64,000 nt of DNA from NCBI GenBank assembly GCA_911728435.2, contig OU452204.1:19809830-19873829 (forward strand), written 5' to 3'. The position numbers were made by a program, and so were the translations under genes. The number at the start of each line of letters is the position of its first letter. The first letter of the stretch is position 1. The DNA comes from Apoderus coryli (Eukaryota > Arthropoda > Insecta > Coleoptera > Attelabidae). The notes below the pieces were generated by a model. The model ran no database searches, was not told where the DNA came from, and saw nothing but the letters and a program-made list of their open reading frames with translations. Shown here piece by piece: positions 10,641-21,350 of the stretch.

Positions 10641-11730
10641 TATATATAAATATATAAACAAAATGTTCAAATAGATTTTTCTCACACTGGCTGCCACTGG
10701 TTCCGGTTAACAAAGTATGATATTCGTTTTTATTTTAGCCAGTCATGAATAAAATATCCAACTGCTAACTTTTCTGCCATTAAGTTTAAAGAGATTGTAC
10801 TTCAACAAAATTTATCTTAATTTAAATCCTTCAGATAGCTGTAAATTTACGCAAAAACTCTATCGATAAAACAACCCTTTAATTTCCAATGTCAACTTCA
10901 CCGTGCCGTATCGGAGAATAGCTTTTATTTAAGAACAAAGTAGAATCGATGTGGGTAATTACGTTTGTATCTTAGATATACCAAAATAAAAACGAAATAC
11001 ATGAAACAAACGACTGTTAAAGCAAGAATTATCACTTACAATAAAAATACATTATCACAATATAGCCTATACTCTTCTTTTTATATATAAGTCCTGCCGT
11101 GGGAAAAGGAAGATTTTTATTGATGTCCTAAATCTTCAGCCAACAACAAAAGGGATGCGGCGTTATTTTTTCCACCAAACTGAATAAAAATTGGACGCAA
11201 AAATGTTTTTTATGTACGGCATTAAAGTTCAGGCCTCTAGGGCTCAAAAATGTTAATGATTATGCTACATAATGGACTTTTTACTATATCCATATTAATT
11301 ACATCAATTTTTATTCTATGCCGAGCGTACAATACTACAAATGTAATTTGTAACTAAACAAAGTTTTCAATTTGTTATTCCAAGTTTTTTTTTTAATTGT
11401 ATTAGTTTTTTTAATGGTCGATGCTCTCCAAAGATTGGATCTTATCGATTTCTAACTGGAAGATATTGTTAGGATTTTTATAGTCAATGCAATCAGTTAC
11501 CATAGCAAGGCCTTCAGATTTCACACCGTTATGAAACCATTATTAACTTGATTAATAATAATAATCCTAATTTTTATTGTTATCCTCACTAGAAATACGC
11601 ATTAGCGCCAAAAGCTACCCTAACTAGCTTAATATTGTCATTTATACAGGGTGAGTCAGGTTTTAAAAATACTTTCAACGTCTGATTTTGTAGGCCTATT
11701 AGGACTACATTCTAAAATAGCTGCTATTTA
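10641..11730. other. AT-rich DNA without genes
   Basis: No coding sequence recognised. A TACAGGGTGAGTCAGG terminus-like motif lies near 11645. Confidence 0.5.
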
Positions 11731-11794
11731 TACAGGGTCTTACAATATCATGTAGAATATCAAACTTACGTTTTTTTAAATGGAACACCCTAGA
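11731..11794. repeat. TACAGGG...ACACCCTAGA module
   Basis: Same plan as the unit at 839-901: TACAGGGT start, about 40 intervening bases, then TTTAAATGGAACACCC. The last bases have drifted (TAGA instead of TGTA). Confidence 0.55.
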
Positions 11795-12198
11795 TATTAT
11801 TTTTGCTTTTGATTCAGACATCATATTAAATGGTTTTGATATAAGGTTTGTTTGCTCTAAAATACATATTTAACTAAGCCATTTTTTATGGTTACGCCAA
11901 TGCGTTTTGCAAATAGTAGATATTTCATAAGATGTACAACATCCTGTAGTAAAATAATCCATAACACATTTGTTCGATAATTTTTACTAAATATAGTAAC
12001 CAATCAAATTACTTAATTTTAAGTCATGTGTCAAATTTCATCCAATCACCTCTGGATTACAGCGATAATACCCTACATGTGGTGTTTTCAGTTTGGTGTT
12101 TTTTTTATTAAAAATTAATTAAACGTCAAACTGACAATTGGTTTAAAAATGTCGCGAAGATTTGGTATTGCATCTAACGATGCAATTAATGATATTAT

Positions 12199-13366
12199 GG
12201 CCCGGTTGTACAAACGATGGTTTACCATTAGTTCCCGTGAACTGCTGGTCACTATGAGTTCACTCTTGAACTCAGTTCAGTGTCTCGAGCGTTGTACCAA
12301 TACAAGTTTACTTGAACCAGCATTTAACTAGTCTATAAAATGAGGAGAAGAAAAAAATAACAATCTAACCTATAAAATAGATATTTTTTAGATATATTTA
12401 TGTTGTTTTCAGTTTTTTTTTAAATTTGTATTTTTGTAGTCTAATCAAGTCTTTAAACAAATTTATAATATATAATTATGGAAAATAATGGAAGAGCAAC
12501 TAATTTCTCTGCTAGAGAGGATATCATTTTAATAAATTTAGTGATCTGGAATTGGTGGAGAATGACACAAAAAGTCACAGCACCTAGGGTACTCCTGTGC
12601 ATCCTCCATGGGGTGAACTCAAAATCTACGTTATCGAACAACCTAATTCTGCAAAAAAGGCGGCAACTTTCAAGACGGATGTTCATGTTCATAATTTAAA
12701 CATAAGAAGAAAGCATATCATTGATATACCACCCCATAGAACAGCTTTATTTCAAGGGTCGTTTTCATATACCATAGCTGCAGAGTATAACAAATTGCCT
12801 CAGAATTTTACGTCTCTCTCAATATCCAGGTTTAAATTAAAAGTATCTGAAATGTTATTTGATGAGCAGTGTCGTGTGTCGTCTGTTGAATTGTTAAGTC
12901 TATTAAATTTCCCATAGTCCTATCGTTATCACTCCTTTTTCTTTTTATTTCTTTTATTTCGCAGTCTGATAGGGTGATGTGTTTAATGTATATGTCTGTA
13001 GTAGATGATATTCTTTCAGATATCAAATCCACAATAAACATTACCACTCGTTAATTCCAAACTTTGATATGATTTGGCCTATTTCTATATGTGGGGCTCG
13101 ACGATGAGCAACATTATTTACTAATTCTAATAAGAAATCTTCATCATTCAAATTAAATTTTGAAAAAACAAATATTAGCATAAATAAAACAGCAAAACAT
13201 TCAGGAGTGAGGTTAAAGAAACGTTGAACTCAGCTTGAACGACCAAATTCGGGCGTTCAAGTTCACCGAGAGTTCACCATCAAAACCAGCAATGTACAAC
13301 GCATTTTCTCGGCTGAACCGAAGATCAAGGTGAACTTCGGGTGAACGCTCATTGTACAACCGGGCC
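12199..13366 (+). mobile_element. Harbinger-like element with GGCCCGGTTGTACAA ends
   Basis: Perfect 15-bp terminal inverted repeats, GGCCCGGTTGTACAA, bound a 1,168-bp unit and are flanked by TAT on both sides, a 3-bp duplication as PIF/Harbinger elements make. Both subterminal regions are rich in GTTCA and TGAAC copies, likely transposase-binding sites. At 12478 an ATG opens a short frame whose start (NGRATNFSAREDIILINLV) resembles the Myb/SANT-like second protein of Harbinger elements. That frame loses sense near 12545. The interior was later invaded by a LINE fragment (12667-13045). No DDE transposase is present, so the copy is non-autonomous. Confidence 0.7.
12667..13045 (+). mobile_element. 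LINE C-terminal fragment inside the Harbinger-like element
   Basis: Encodes the conserved C-terminal end of a jockey/CR1-like LINE reverse transcriptase protein. Landmarks are VHNLNIRRKH, PPHRTALFQGSFSY and AAEYNKLPQNF, which align with the same landmarks at 40630-40780 and 52133-52327. The frame stops at 12917. AATAAA near 13033 fits the LINE 3' end. Severely 5'-truncated. Confidence 0.75.
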
Positions 13367-13411
13367 TATATCTAATAATATACCAAAAAATACAATCAAA
13401 TCAAAAAAATA

Positions 13412-14263
13412 TACAGGGTGACATAGAAAAAAGTACATTGCATAGTGCCACACAATAGAGGCCACTAAAATAAGATTAAAAGTTCCCATGAACACGGGTC
13501 CGCAAGGCCTTCGGTTAAAAGTTAAGGGGGTGTTGAATTTTAATTTTTTAGTTTTTTGAATATTTTTAGCCAGAGACGCAAGAAATGGATAAAATGTGGT
13601 ATACAGGGGTTTTTTATCATGCTAAATTCAAATATGATCTTAGTTTTGTGATTACTGATAGAGGGCGCTACATACAGGGTTCCATCCCTATTGAATCGGT
13701 CGTAACTTTTTATACCTTTAACAATTATTACATTCATTTGACAAGTGTCATTATGACACATTATTTAATTTTTATTTATCATTGTTTTTGCAAAGGTTAC
13801 TTTGGCGCTTTTTGAATAATTTGCGTACATTGTCGGCTTTTAGATGCATTTGTACTGGAACCATTGCTTCTAGCGACTTGGACAAGGTATACCTTTCTTA
13901 AGTATAAAAGAAGGGATAACAATTTTTTTCAGTCGAAAATGACATACAGTGTATAGCAAAAAAATTACGACCGATTCAATAGGGATGGAACCTTGTATGA
14001 AGCGCCCTCTATCAGTAATCACAAAACTAAGATCATATTTGAATTTATCGTGATAAAAAACCCCTGTATACCACATTTTATCCATTTCTTGCGTCTCTGG
14101 CAAAAGATATTCAAAAAAACCCCAAAAAAAAATTAAAATTCAACACCCCGTATCTTTTAACCGAAGGCCTTGCGGACCCATGTTCATGGGAACTTTTTTT
14201 CTTATTTTAGTGTCCTCTATTGTGTGGCAGTATGCAATGTACTTTTTTCTATGTCACCTTGTA
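13412..14263. mobile_element. Fold-back (snapback) element with 0.3-kb TIRs
   Basis: Inverted arms at 13412-13712 and 13960-14263 match closely over about 300 bp. They start TACAGGGTGACATAG and end CTATGTCACCTTGTA, next to TA. The 250-bp centre has no recognisable gene. The architecture resembles the long-TIR mariner element at 8027, but the sequence differs. It sits at the 5' edge of the Crypton-like copy that follows. Coding-like frames in the arms are mirror artefacts. Confidence 0.82.
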
Positions 14264-14265
14264 TA

Positions 14266-15230
14266 TGGAAAATATTTCTCGAGTTTTGTGCGACCAGAGA
14301 ATACGAACTGAAGCTGAAACGAGTTTGCATAATTTGGCTAATATATTGAAAGATATTGCGGTAAATATGAGAAAAGCTGACGGAACTGAATATAAAGAAG
14401 CAACTGTAAAAACAATTTGGAATACTACGAGTAGGCTAGTCCAGGACAAATACTTCAATGACTTCAAAATGGTATTCGACCCGTTTACCAGTGTGATATT
14501 CAAAAATGCGCGAGATGCAAGAAATACGAAACGTAAAAGATTACAGCAGGATCCAAACAAACGAAAATGCAGTTCATCAAATTTGAGTTCAAGTGATTTG
14601 GCTAGAATCATTGGATTATGGGATGAATGTACGCCAGAAGGTTTAAAATTTTTTTTTACCATATTGTAGCTGCTGAGTTAACTTGGCGAGGTGGTGAACC
14701 AGCTGATTGCCTTATAGATTATTTCACTATTGAGAAAAATAATGATGGAACGCCAACCAACAGAATTGAATACAATCCAATATTCAGTAAAACATGCCAA
14801 GGAGGATCGAAAAGTTGTACAAATAGTAAGTTGTTTGTTCCAAATATTACAAACGAAAGTGCATGCCCTGTTCGGTTATTCCATGAATTATTGTCCAAAG
14901 GGGGAAAAATATTACTTCCAGTCGCCTATTCTTGAGACCAAATCGTTTCTGGAAATCCGAAAGTGACACATAGTTTGACAATATACCGGTAGGCAATAAC
15001 ACAATTAATATGTGGACCAAATCATCCACGCAAGCTATTGCTTTGGATGCTAAGTGTAAAAAGATATCCAATCATTCGTACAGATCAACTGCAGTTAGGC
15101 ATTTGGCAAATAAAGGAATTCCTGAACAGCAATTAATAAAAATAACAGGACATAGCAGCTCTAATTCAATTAAACCGTTCTTGAATATTAACCAAGAACG
15201 CCATGGTGAAATAAGTAAGAAATAAGTAGT
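14266..15230 (+). pseudogene. Crypton-like tyrosine recombinase relic, copy A
   Basis: Decayed gene for a tyrosine recombinase of the Crypton/DUF3504 kind, which integrates DNA by a covalent tyrosine intermediate. Landmarks in order: an N-terminal helical region with TVKTIWNTTSRLVQ, the first catalytic Arg region LTWRGGEPA, then NHSYRSTAVRHLANKG with the His-x-x-Arg pair, then ITGHSSSNSIKPFL. The nucleophile position is Phe (TTC at 15178-15180), whereas copy B has Tyr. The frame is also broken by shifts near 14660 and 14905 and by TAG at 14971-14973. A second copy lies inverted at 19523-20560, and the two share their 5' start (around the GTGCGACCAGAGAATACG segment) and 3' flank. The fold-back element at 13412-14263 adjoins its 5' end. 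Confidence 0.8.
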
Positions 15231-15341
15231 ATTTGTTTGATTAAAACTAATACATTTTGTATTGAAAATTATTAAACGTCAGATTGACAATCAAATTTTT
15301 GATATCTACAAAGTAAAAAATTATCTTATCGAATACTCCTC

Positions 15342-15476
15342 GGACCTTGATAAATACTTAAAATTTTGTCATAGAGAATCCTTGAAGCGAGTTACTTAAG
15401 GATAATAGCCCACGGCCTGCGGCAACACGATTTCGGCATTCTCTATGACAAAATTATCTCGGTATTATCAAGACCC
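15342..15476. repeat. Palindromic element at the 3' end of Crypton copy A
   Basis: Inverted arms run from GGACCTTGATAAATACTTA to TCGGTATTATCAAGACCC. Both contain AATTTTGTCATAGAGAAT, facing inward. The centre includes AAGGATAATAGCCC. The same palindrome, slightly longer, ends copy B at 19248-19400. Sequence similarity between the copies stops immediately outside it. Confidence 0.75.
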
Positions 15477-15508
15477 TAGGGGTATTACTACTGATAAGCC
15501 ACCTATTA

Positions 15509-15572
15509 TACAGGGTGATGACATTTTGCAAACCCAGACAAATATTGATTTGTTCAAATGGCACACCCTGTA
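15509..15572. repeat. TACAGGG...ACACCCTGTA module
   Basis: 64-bp unit of the same plan as 839-901, starting TACAGGGTGATGAC and ending TGGCACACCCTGTA. Confidence 0.6.
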
Positions 15573-15659
15573 TATTATCTCATTATTAAAAAGACAAAAT
15601 TCTAACGGTTCAAAAAACACCATTAAAGTTATTGCTTTAATAAGATTTTGTTTATAAAA

Positions 15660-16290
15660 AATTGGTATAGACCTTATTGATGTTCCAGACCAATGCGTCG
15701 AAAACGGACAGTTCTACATAGTACATGTTTCATTTCGTGCAACGGATGAAAGATCTGTTGGAGCTTTAGATAGCACAGCAAATGCAGCACCTGTAATTTG
15801 GTATGGTTTGGAGCGGAATATAGCTCTACTTTGAATCTTAGAAAGCTACTTGCTAAGATGTTATGTACCTCATGCCGTCAGGCACTAATGCTTTTAACAT
15901 TGGCCCAGTGGATCTTAACTGTCTCGGCAAAGGTTTGGAAGGCACCTTGTAAAGCTAGAGAAAGCCTGCTGACCTTTACCTCTGATATTGTTACAGTAAG
16001 TTCAAAACAGCAAATCATACACGCCGGGCGGAGGCTGAAAACGGAAGGGTGTGCGAGTGGAAGGCCAAATAATGAAGCCAACAAAAAAAAAATCGACATT
16101 CAAATTCATGAAAAAGTGAATTGCCATGCGTTTACAGATAATAAAAAAATAATGAAACCATTTTCCATACAACAAAGATTATTTACCAACGACAATTCTA
16201 TTGAAGAAAGGAAAATTAAGTTAAACTTAAGTAAAAAAAGACAACAACTCTTTAATTTGGCACTTAGAACTGCTTCTGTCACCTGTTGAG
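15660..16290 (+). pseudogene. Unassigned coding-like relic, possibly helicase-derived
   Basis: Two coding-like stretches in different frames. The first reads DVPDQCVENGQFYIVHVSF, which resembles the C-x3-GQ-x-Y-x3-S pattern of motif VI in PIF1/Helitron helicases. The second is an open frame at 15798-16289 of about 160 residues with a basic, Lys-rich C-terminal half and no family I recognise. No Helitron terminus was established. It lies between the two inverted Crypton-like copies and could be cargo or unrelated debris. Confidence 0.3.
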
Positions 16291-16299
16291 ATATTTACT

Positions 16300-17307
16300 T
16301 CAGTTGTTGAGGAAATCGCAAATAGTGTCGGAAAGTTTAACAGAAATAGGAGCCAATAATGAAACTACTCAGCAGGGCGGGTAGTGTAATACACTTGAAC
16401 GAAAATTGCTCTTAAAGGAAAATCGCTTCGCATAGCGGGGTTGACGAGTGAACGAGCCATTAGTGTGTACGTAAACATGGTATTGTAATCTATTAAGGCA
16501 TAAAGCATTATTTAGTTTTCTTGTTCACTACAGCAATTAATTACTCATGGTAAGTAGTTTAGCAGCTAAAAGTGGAAGTTAAGAGAGTGATTCGCTAATT
16601 ATTGTTGATTCATGTTTAGAAATGATACGTTTTAAATCCTTGAGAATTCCGCAACCGTTTGCGGTATCCAATTTTGTCAAATGAAGACGCTTTAAATTCT
16701 AAAATTAAAACTAGACTCGCGCTCCATTTTTCCCAATCAAGTTGTCACAATGCTGTTGTAGTGCTTTTCCACAGAATGCAAAGCGCTTTCAGTTAATAAT
16801 AATCATAAGCTTTAGTGTCATAAAGAAATACATTAAATCTTGTAGACAAAGCCATCACAAGTCACAACAATAAGAATAGATAAACCAACAAATCAAATAG
16901 AGTAAAATGCAAACACAGTATAAAACTACAATGAAAAACAAGCGCATTATATATAAACACAACAATTATATCACAATAAAATATAATAACACATGCATGG
17001 TGTTCATATAGCAAAAACAAAAACATTTTTTGTGAGTGCTTGGGCCGGTTACTATAGGTATTTAAGTAGGTATAATACCACTTATTTTTAACTTCTTATT
17101 CAAGATTGGGAAAAATATATTGTAAAACTCTTCTGAAATACCTATATATTTGATTAAAAAAAAAAAGAAAAACCCAACAGATCATTATAAGATTTAATAA
17201 ACATGTTAACAAATATTTGGCATTACTCTTATTAAACTTAAATAAGAATACTGATATGGATAGCTAGTTGTAGTATGAAGTTTTTGAGAACACTTTTTTT
17301 TTCAATT
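16300..17307. other. AT-rich DNA without genes
   Basis: Nothing recognised apart from a small hairpin-forming CGCTTCGCATAGCG segment near 16425. Confidence 0.5.
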
Positions 17308-17440
17308 TGTTATGTACACTATGTCCAAGATAAGAATGGGATAGCATTGGAATCTAGGAAACGTTACGGTTAAAATAAGAGAAAATTTGTACAATTTAAA
17401 CACCTTTTAAATGGTGTTTTCAAAAGTAAACTAACTAAAT
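17308..17440 (+). repeat. Dispersed repeat, copy 1
   Basis: Shares GATAAGAATGGGATAGCA, TGGAATCTAGGA and an interrupted run to AAATGGTGTTTTCAAAA with 33473-33595 in the same orientation. The start resembles a Tc1/mariner-type terminus. No coding content. Confidence 0.65.
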
Positions 17441-17811
17441 AGGTATATAAGGGATTTACTTACATAGAATTTTACTGTTTCAACTGGTAGGTAAATTAAG
17501 GTTAAACCTGTATATATTCTAGATTTTTGAAAATATATTTAGGACGTAATATTCGTTGTTATTTCAATAATTCTAGTTTTACATCAAACGATTCGTTGAC
17601 ATATTTTTTAAAACTATTTGGAATCATAATACCTATCAACATTTTAAAATTTCCTACTTTAAATATTGCTACTTCAAATATGCTTCATTTGGAATTGTGA
17701 TAACATTATATAAACGTTTTGAATTTTCCCATATTAAGCAATACGCATTTTTATGGGATATTTTACACGCTCCTTAACTATAATTTTCGGATCATTATAA
17801 AATACTTAAAA

Positions 17812-18180
17812 AACGTCAGTTTAACGTTTTCATTGTCGCCTCTAAAAATTATGCGCTTCTAATGAACTTTTTCTAACGTTATTTTAGCTATAAATATCGG
17901 TTAATTATAAATTACAATAACAACGTTTTAGAAACGTTTTTAATTGTGACAATTTTTGATACGCGTTTAAAAAACACCTAAAACAAACGTTTTTATTTTA
18001 TGGTTTATTTATAATACATATACAACGTTACTTAAACATAATACATGCACGTAGTTGTATTTAGATAATAAAAACACGTGTCTATAACGTTTAAACTGAA
18101 CGGTGTAAAATTAAACTTAAAATAAACCGTCAGACCAATTATCAACGACTGATACGTTGAATCAACGTTTAATTTACGTA
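17812..18180. repeat. ACGTT-rich block
   Basis: About nine ACGTT pentamers, mostly in AACGTT context, in some 370 bp of otherwise AT-rich DNA. The spacing is irregular. No coding content. It could be an old satellite or a subterminal binding-site array. Confidence 0.45.
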
Positions 18181-18332
18181 TATGTGTTTAGTGGGATATA
18201 GATCGAAATAATTCCATACAAAACTTGTATCTTGGTTAGTAACAGCTTTTGAACTAAGGTAAGTTTGGCCAAATCTCAATGTTTTCACCCAAGGAATCTG
18301 CAGTTTTGCTCTGTACAATTAATTATGGGACA

Positions 18333-18348
18333 CCCTGTATATACAGGG
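18333..18348. repeat. Perfect 16-bp palindrome of two abutted TACAGGG ends
   Basis: CCCTGTATATACAGGG, with GGGACA on the left and CTTTCCATTTAC on the right: two module ends placed head to head. Confidence 0.7.
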
Positions 18349-18359
18349 CTTTCCATTTA

Positions 18360-19247
18360 CAATCAACAACAATCAAAATCAACAAATTTCGTTTTCAACG
18401 TGACATTCGGGACAAGTCATGGTGTTGTAAATTTTTTTTTCTGGTAATGGAAAGAAAATTCAATTTCAAATAAATTATTTTTACATCGATACCCATATAA
18501 AAATTGTTTGCATCAAATTGATATTTCAAATAGCATGTCTGTGAGTTTAATTGAATTGAAAATAACTGTTTTATGTTTTTACCACATGCTACAATGCAGA
18601 CCAACTGTACATTTTAATTGTTAAATCTGAAACTTTTGATTTTAATGACCATGTCAGTCAATCCATTAAAGTTTTTGCGTTTCAGCATAATTTTTAATTG
18701 AATCCCCCCTTGTGAAAATTATTTAACTTTACTCCTAAATAAAATATGAATATACATATATAGAAAACTCCTGCGAAACTTTCCAAACAAAACGTTGAAA
18801 TTTTAAACGTAAATCGATTGGTGAGGGAGCCGGCAAGTGCTGAACTGTTTGCGTAATTCTGTAAATATTAACTTTCTTCCTCTTTGATTCCCGTTTGGTA
18901 ACATTACTGTACAGTTCACCGTAGATTCTATGCCTAGTCAAACACTTTTTTAAGTGTATTTACTATTGGACACAAAACAAGTTTATTGGGGCGAACAGGT
19001 GGGATTTCGAATATACAAAATGAATCAAATCCAATATTATTAAAAGGCATAACAGGAATAATTCACTGACGCTATAAGCAAGTTAGATACGATTGCAGAT
19101 GCAGACGACAACAAATTTTCCTGCAGTTTCCGTGATATTTCTGGATCAGCCCCAGTAGTGCTGTTTCCTGTTATACTAGTATCACAGTCAATCAAATACG
19201 GCAGGACGCTACCCAATCTTGTACTATCAAAGAAACTGAAGTGGCTA
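18360..19247. other. DNA between the inverted Crypton-like copies
   Basis: Mostly featureless. A 240-bp minus-strand frame at 19040-19279 is coding-like in composition but unrecognised, and it enters the palindromic element at its start. Confidence 0.4.
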
Positions 19248-19400
19248 GGGTCTTGATAATACCGAGATAATTTTGTCATAGAGAATGCCGAAAGCGTGTT
19301 GCTTGATAACAGCCCAAGGCCGCAGGCTTAGGGCTATTATCCTTGAGCAACTCGCTTGAAGGATTCTCTATGACAAAATTTTGAGTATTTATCAAGGCCC
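19248..19400. repeat. Palindromic element at the 3' end of Crypton copy B
   Basis: 153-bp palindrome, from GGGTCTTGATAATACCGAG to TATTTATCAAGGCCC. Arms carry AATTTTGTCATAGAGAAT facing inward, then GAAGCGAGTTGCTCAAGGAT-like sequence that can pair across an AGGCCGCAGGCT centre. It is less deleted than the copy at 15342-15476. Confidence 0.78.
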
Positions 19401-19522
19401 GAGGAGTATTCGATAAGATAATTTTTTACTTTGTAGATATCAAAAATTTGATTTTCAATCTGACGTTTAATAATTTTCAATACAAAATGTATTAGTTTTA
19501 ATCAAACAAATATTATTCATTT

Positions 19523-20560
19523 TTATTTAAAACTACAGTTGTGAAAAGTAAAATTGGAAGAAGAGTTTGCTGAAGTTAACGGATTGTTAATTTCCACTGT
19601 TGAAGAAATTCCTCGCATGGTGTTGATTATTTCACCATGGCGTTCTTGGTTAATATTCAAGTACGGTTTAATTGAATTAGAGCTGCTATGTCCTGTTATT
19701 TTTATTAATTGCTGTTCAGGAATTCCTTTATTTGCCAAATGGCTAACTGCAGTTGATCTGTTCGAATGATTGGATATCTTTTCACACTTAGTATCCTTGC
19801 GCGGATGATTTGGTCCACATATTAATTATGTTATTGCCTACCGGTATATTGTCAAACCATGTGTCACTTTCGGATTTCCAGAAACGATTTGGTCTCAAGA
19901 ATAGGCGACTGGAAGTAATATTTTTCCCACTTTTGGAACAACCGAACAGAGCATGCACTTTCGTTTGCAATTTTTGGAACAAACCACTTACTATTTGTAC
20001 AACTTTTCGATCTTCCTTGGCATGTTTTACTGAATATTCGATTGTATTCAATTCTGTTGGTTGGCGTTCCATCATTATTTTTCTCAATCGCGAAATAATC
20101 TCTAAGGCAATTAGCTGGTTCACCATCACGCCAAGCTAACTCAACAGTTACAATGTGGTAAATTTTTTTTTGTGAACCTTCTGGTGTACATTTATCCCAG
20201 AATCCATGATTCTAGCCAAATCACTTGAACTCAAATTTGATGAACTGCATTTTCGTTTGTTTGGATCCTGCTGTAATAATTTTACGGTTTGCATTTCTTG
20301 CATCTCGCGCATTTTTGAATATCACACTGGTAAACGGGTCGAATACAATTTTGAAGTCATTGAAGTATTTTTCCTGGAGTAGCCTACTCGTAGTATTCCA
20401 AATTGTTTTTACAGTTGCTTCTTTATATTCAGTTCCGTCAGCTTTTCTCATATTTACCGCATAATCTTTCAATATATTAGCCAAATTATGCAAACTCGTT
20501 TCAGCGTTCAGTTCGTATTCTCTGGTCGCACAAAACAAAACAAAACTGTATTTTCAATTA
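19523..20560 (-). pseudogene. Crypton-like tyrosine recombinase relic, copy B
   Basis: Second, inverted copy of the recombinase gene at 14266-15230, with the two 3' ends facing each other 3.8 kb apart. The same landmarks appear in order, and the catalytic nucleophile is preserved: SNSIKPYL, with the Tyr codon at 19671-19673. An extra base near 20275-20285, relative to copy A, shifts the frame; further breaks separate the middle and C-terminal parts. The 3' non-coding flank down to the palindrome is shared with copy A. The 5' flank beyond about 20560 is not. Each copy has private lesions, so they decayed independently after duplication or separate insertion. Confidence 0.8.
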
Positions 20561-21350
20561 CTTTTCTAACTGCGACCATGGAAACAAATACGAGTATATC
20601 TCTCGACAACTACCACAATCCAAGAGATACTAATAATAAAATAGTAAGCCGGGATAATAACAATGGTTACACGCGCAGAGTGCATAATGTGGCACGTTTA
20701 AAATACTCTTTGTGATTAAGCATAAAATGCCCTGATTTTGATCAGTGCGTGGCAGAAGCTTAATTTTCAGGTTTCATTAAAAAGTATACCGTTTTGAAGC
20801 CAACTAAGGGATTTATATTTGCTGTAGAATTTTGTATATTTCTCCTTTTTTCCGTACTCTCAAGTTCTATGGTGGACATAAACGGAAATTAGTGTATAAA
20901 TTTGTTAAATTAAAAAAAATTGCGTCATTTTTCTCTGAAAGTCGATAGGACATTGAAGTAGTAGATCTCTGGTCATATATGTAGTTTTTTATTAATTAAT
21001 TTTTAGAAAATGTAGCTATCGATTTTGTTTTTATAAACTTTCAAATTATACCTATAAAATAACTAAAATATGTCATAATTTAGGATTGATATAATAATAT
21101 GTATTTAAGCTTAATGTATACAAAAATGAACCAAATGAAATAAATAAATTAATTAATTACCGTCCCAACTCACAAAAACAAATATTATGTACTTATTTAT
21201 CTAGTGCATTTAACAATTTTATAAATTTAAAATTATAATGAAATAAAATATTAAAATCTGAAATGTTTATGTGAATATTATTAACATAACAAATTGTTTA
21301 TTTGGATTTTAGGATGTTATAATGTAGGTCTAAGAGCTGGGTTAGAAGTG
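20561..21350. other. AT-rich DNA without genes
   Basis: Nothing recognised beyond simple AT-rich sequence. Confidence 0.5.

Noticed and set aside
13540..14103. Two similar minus- and plus-strand frames with MDKMWYTGVFYH text
   Set aside because: They are mirror images produced by the inverted arms of the fold-back element, not a protein family.
16425..16475. Helitron 3' terminus near the hairpin CGCTTCGCATAGCG
   Set aside because: No CTRR end with an adjoining AT target and no Rep domain could be established.
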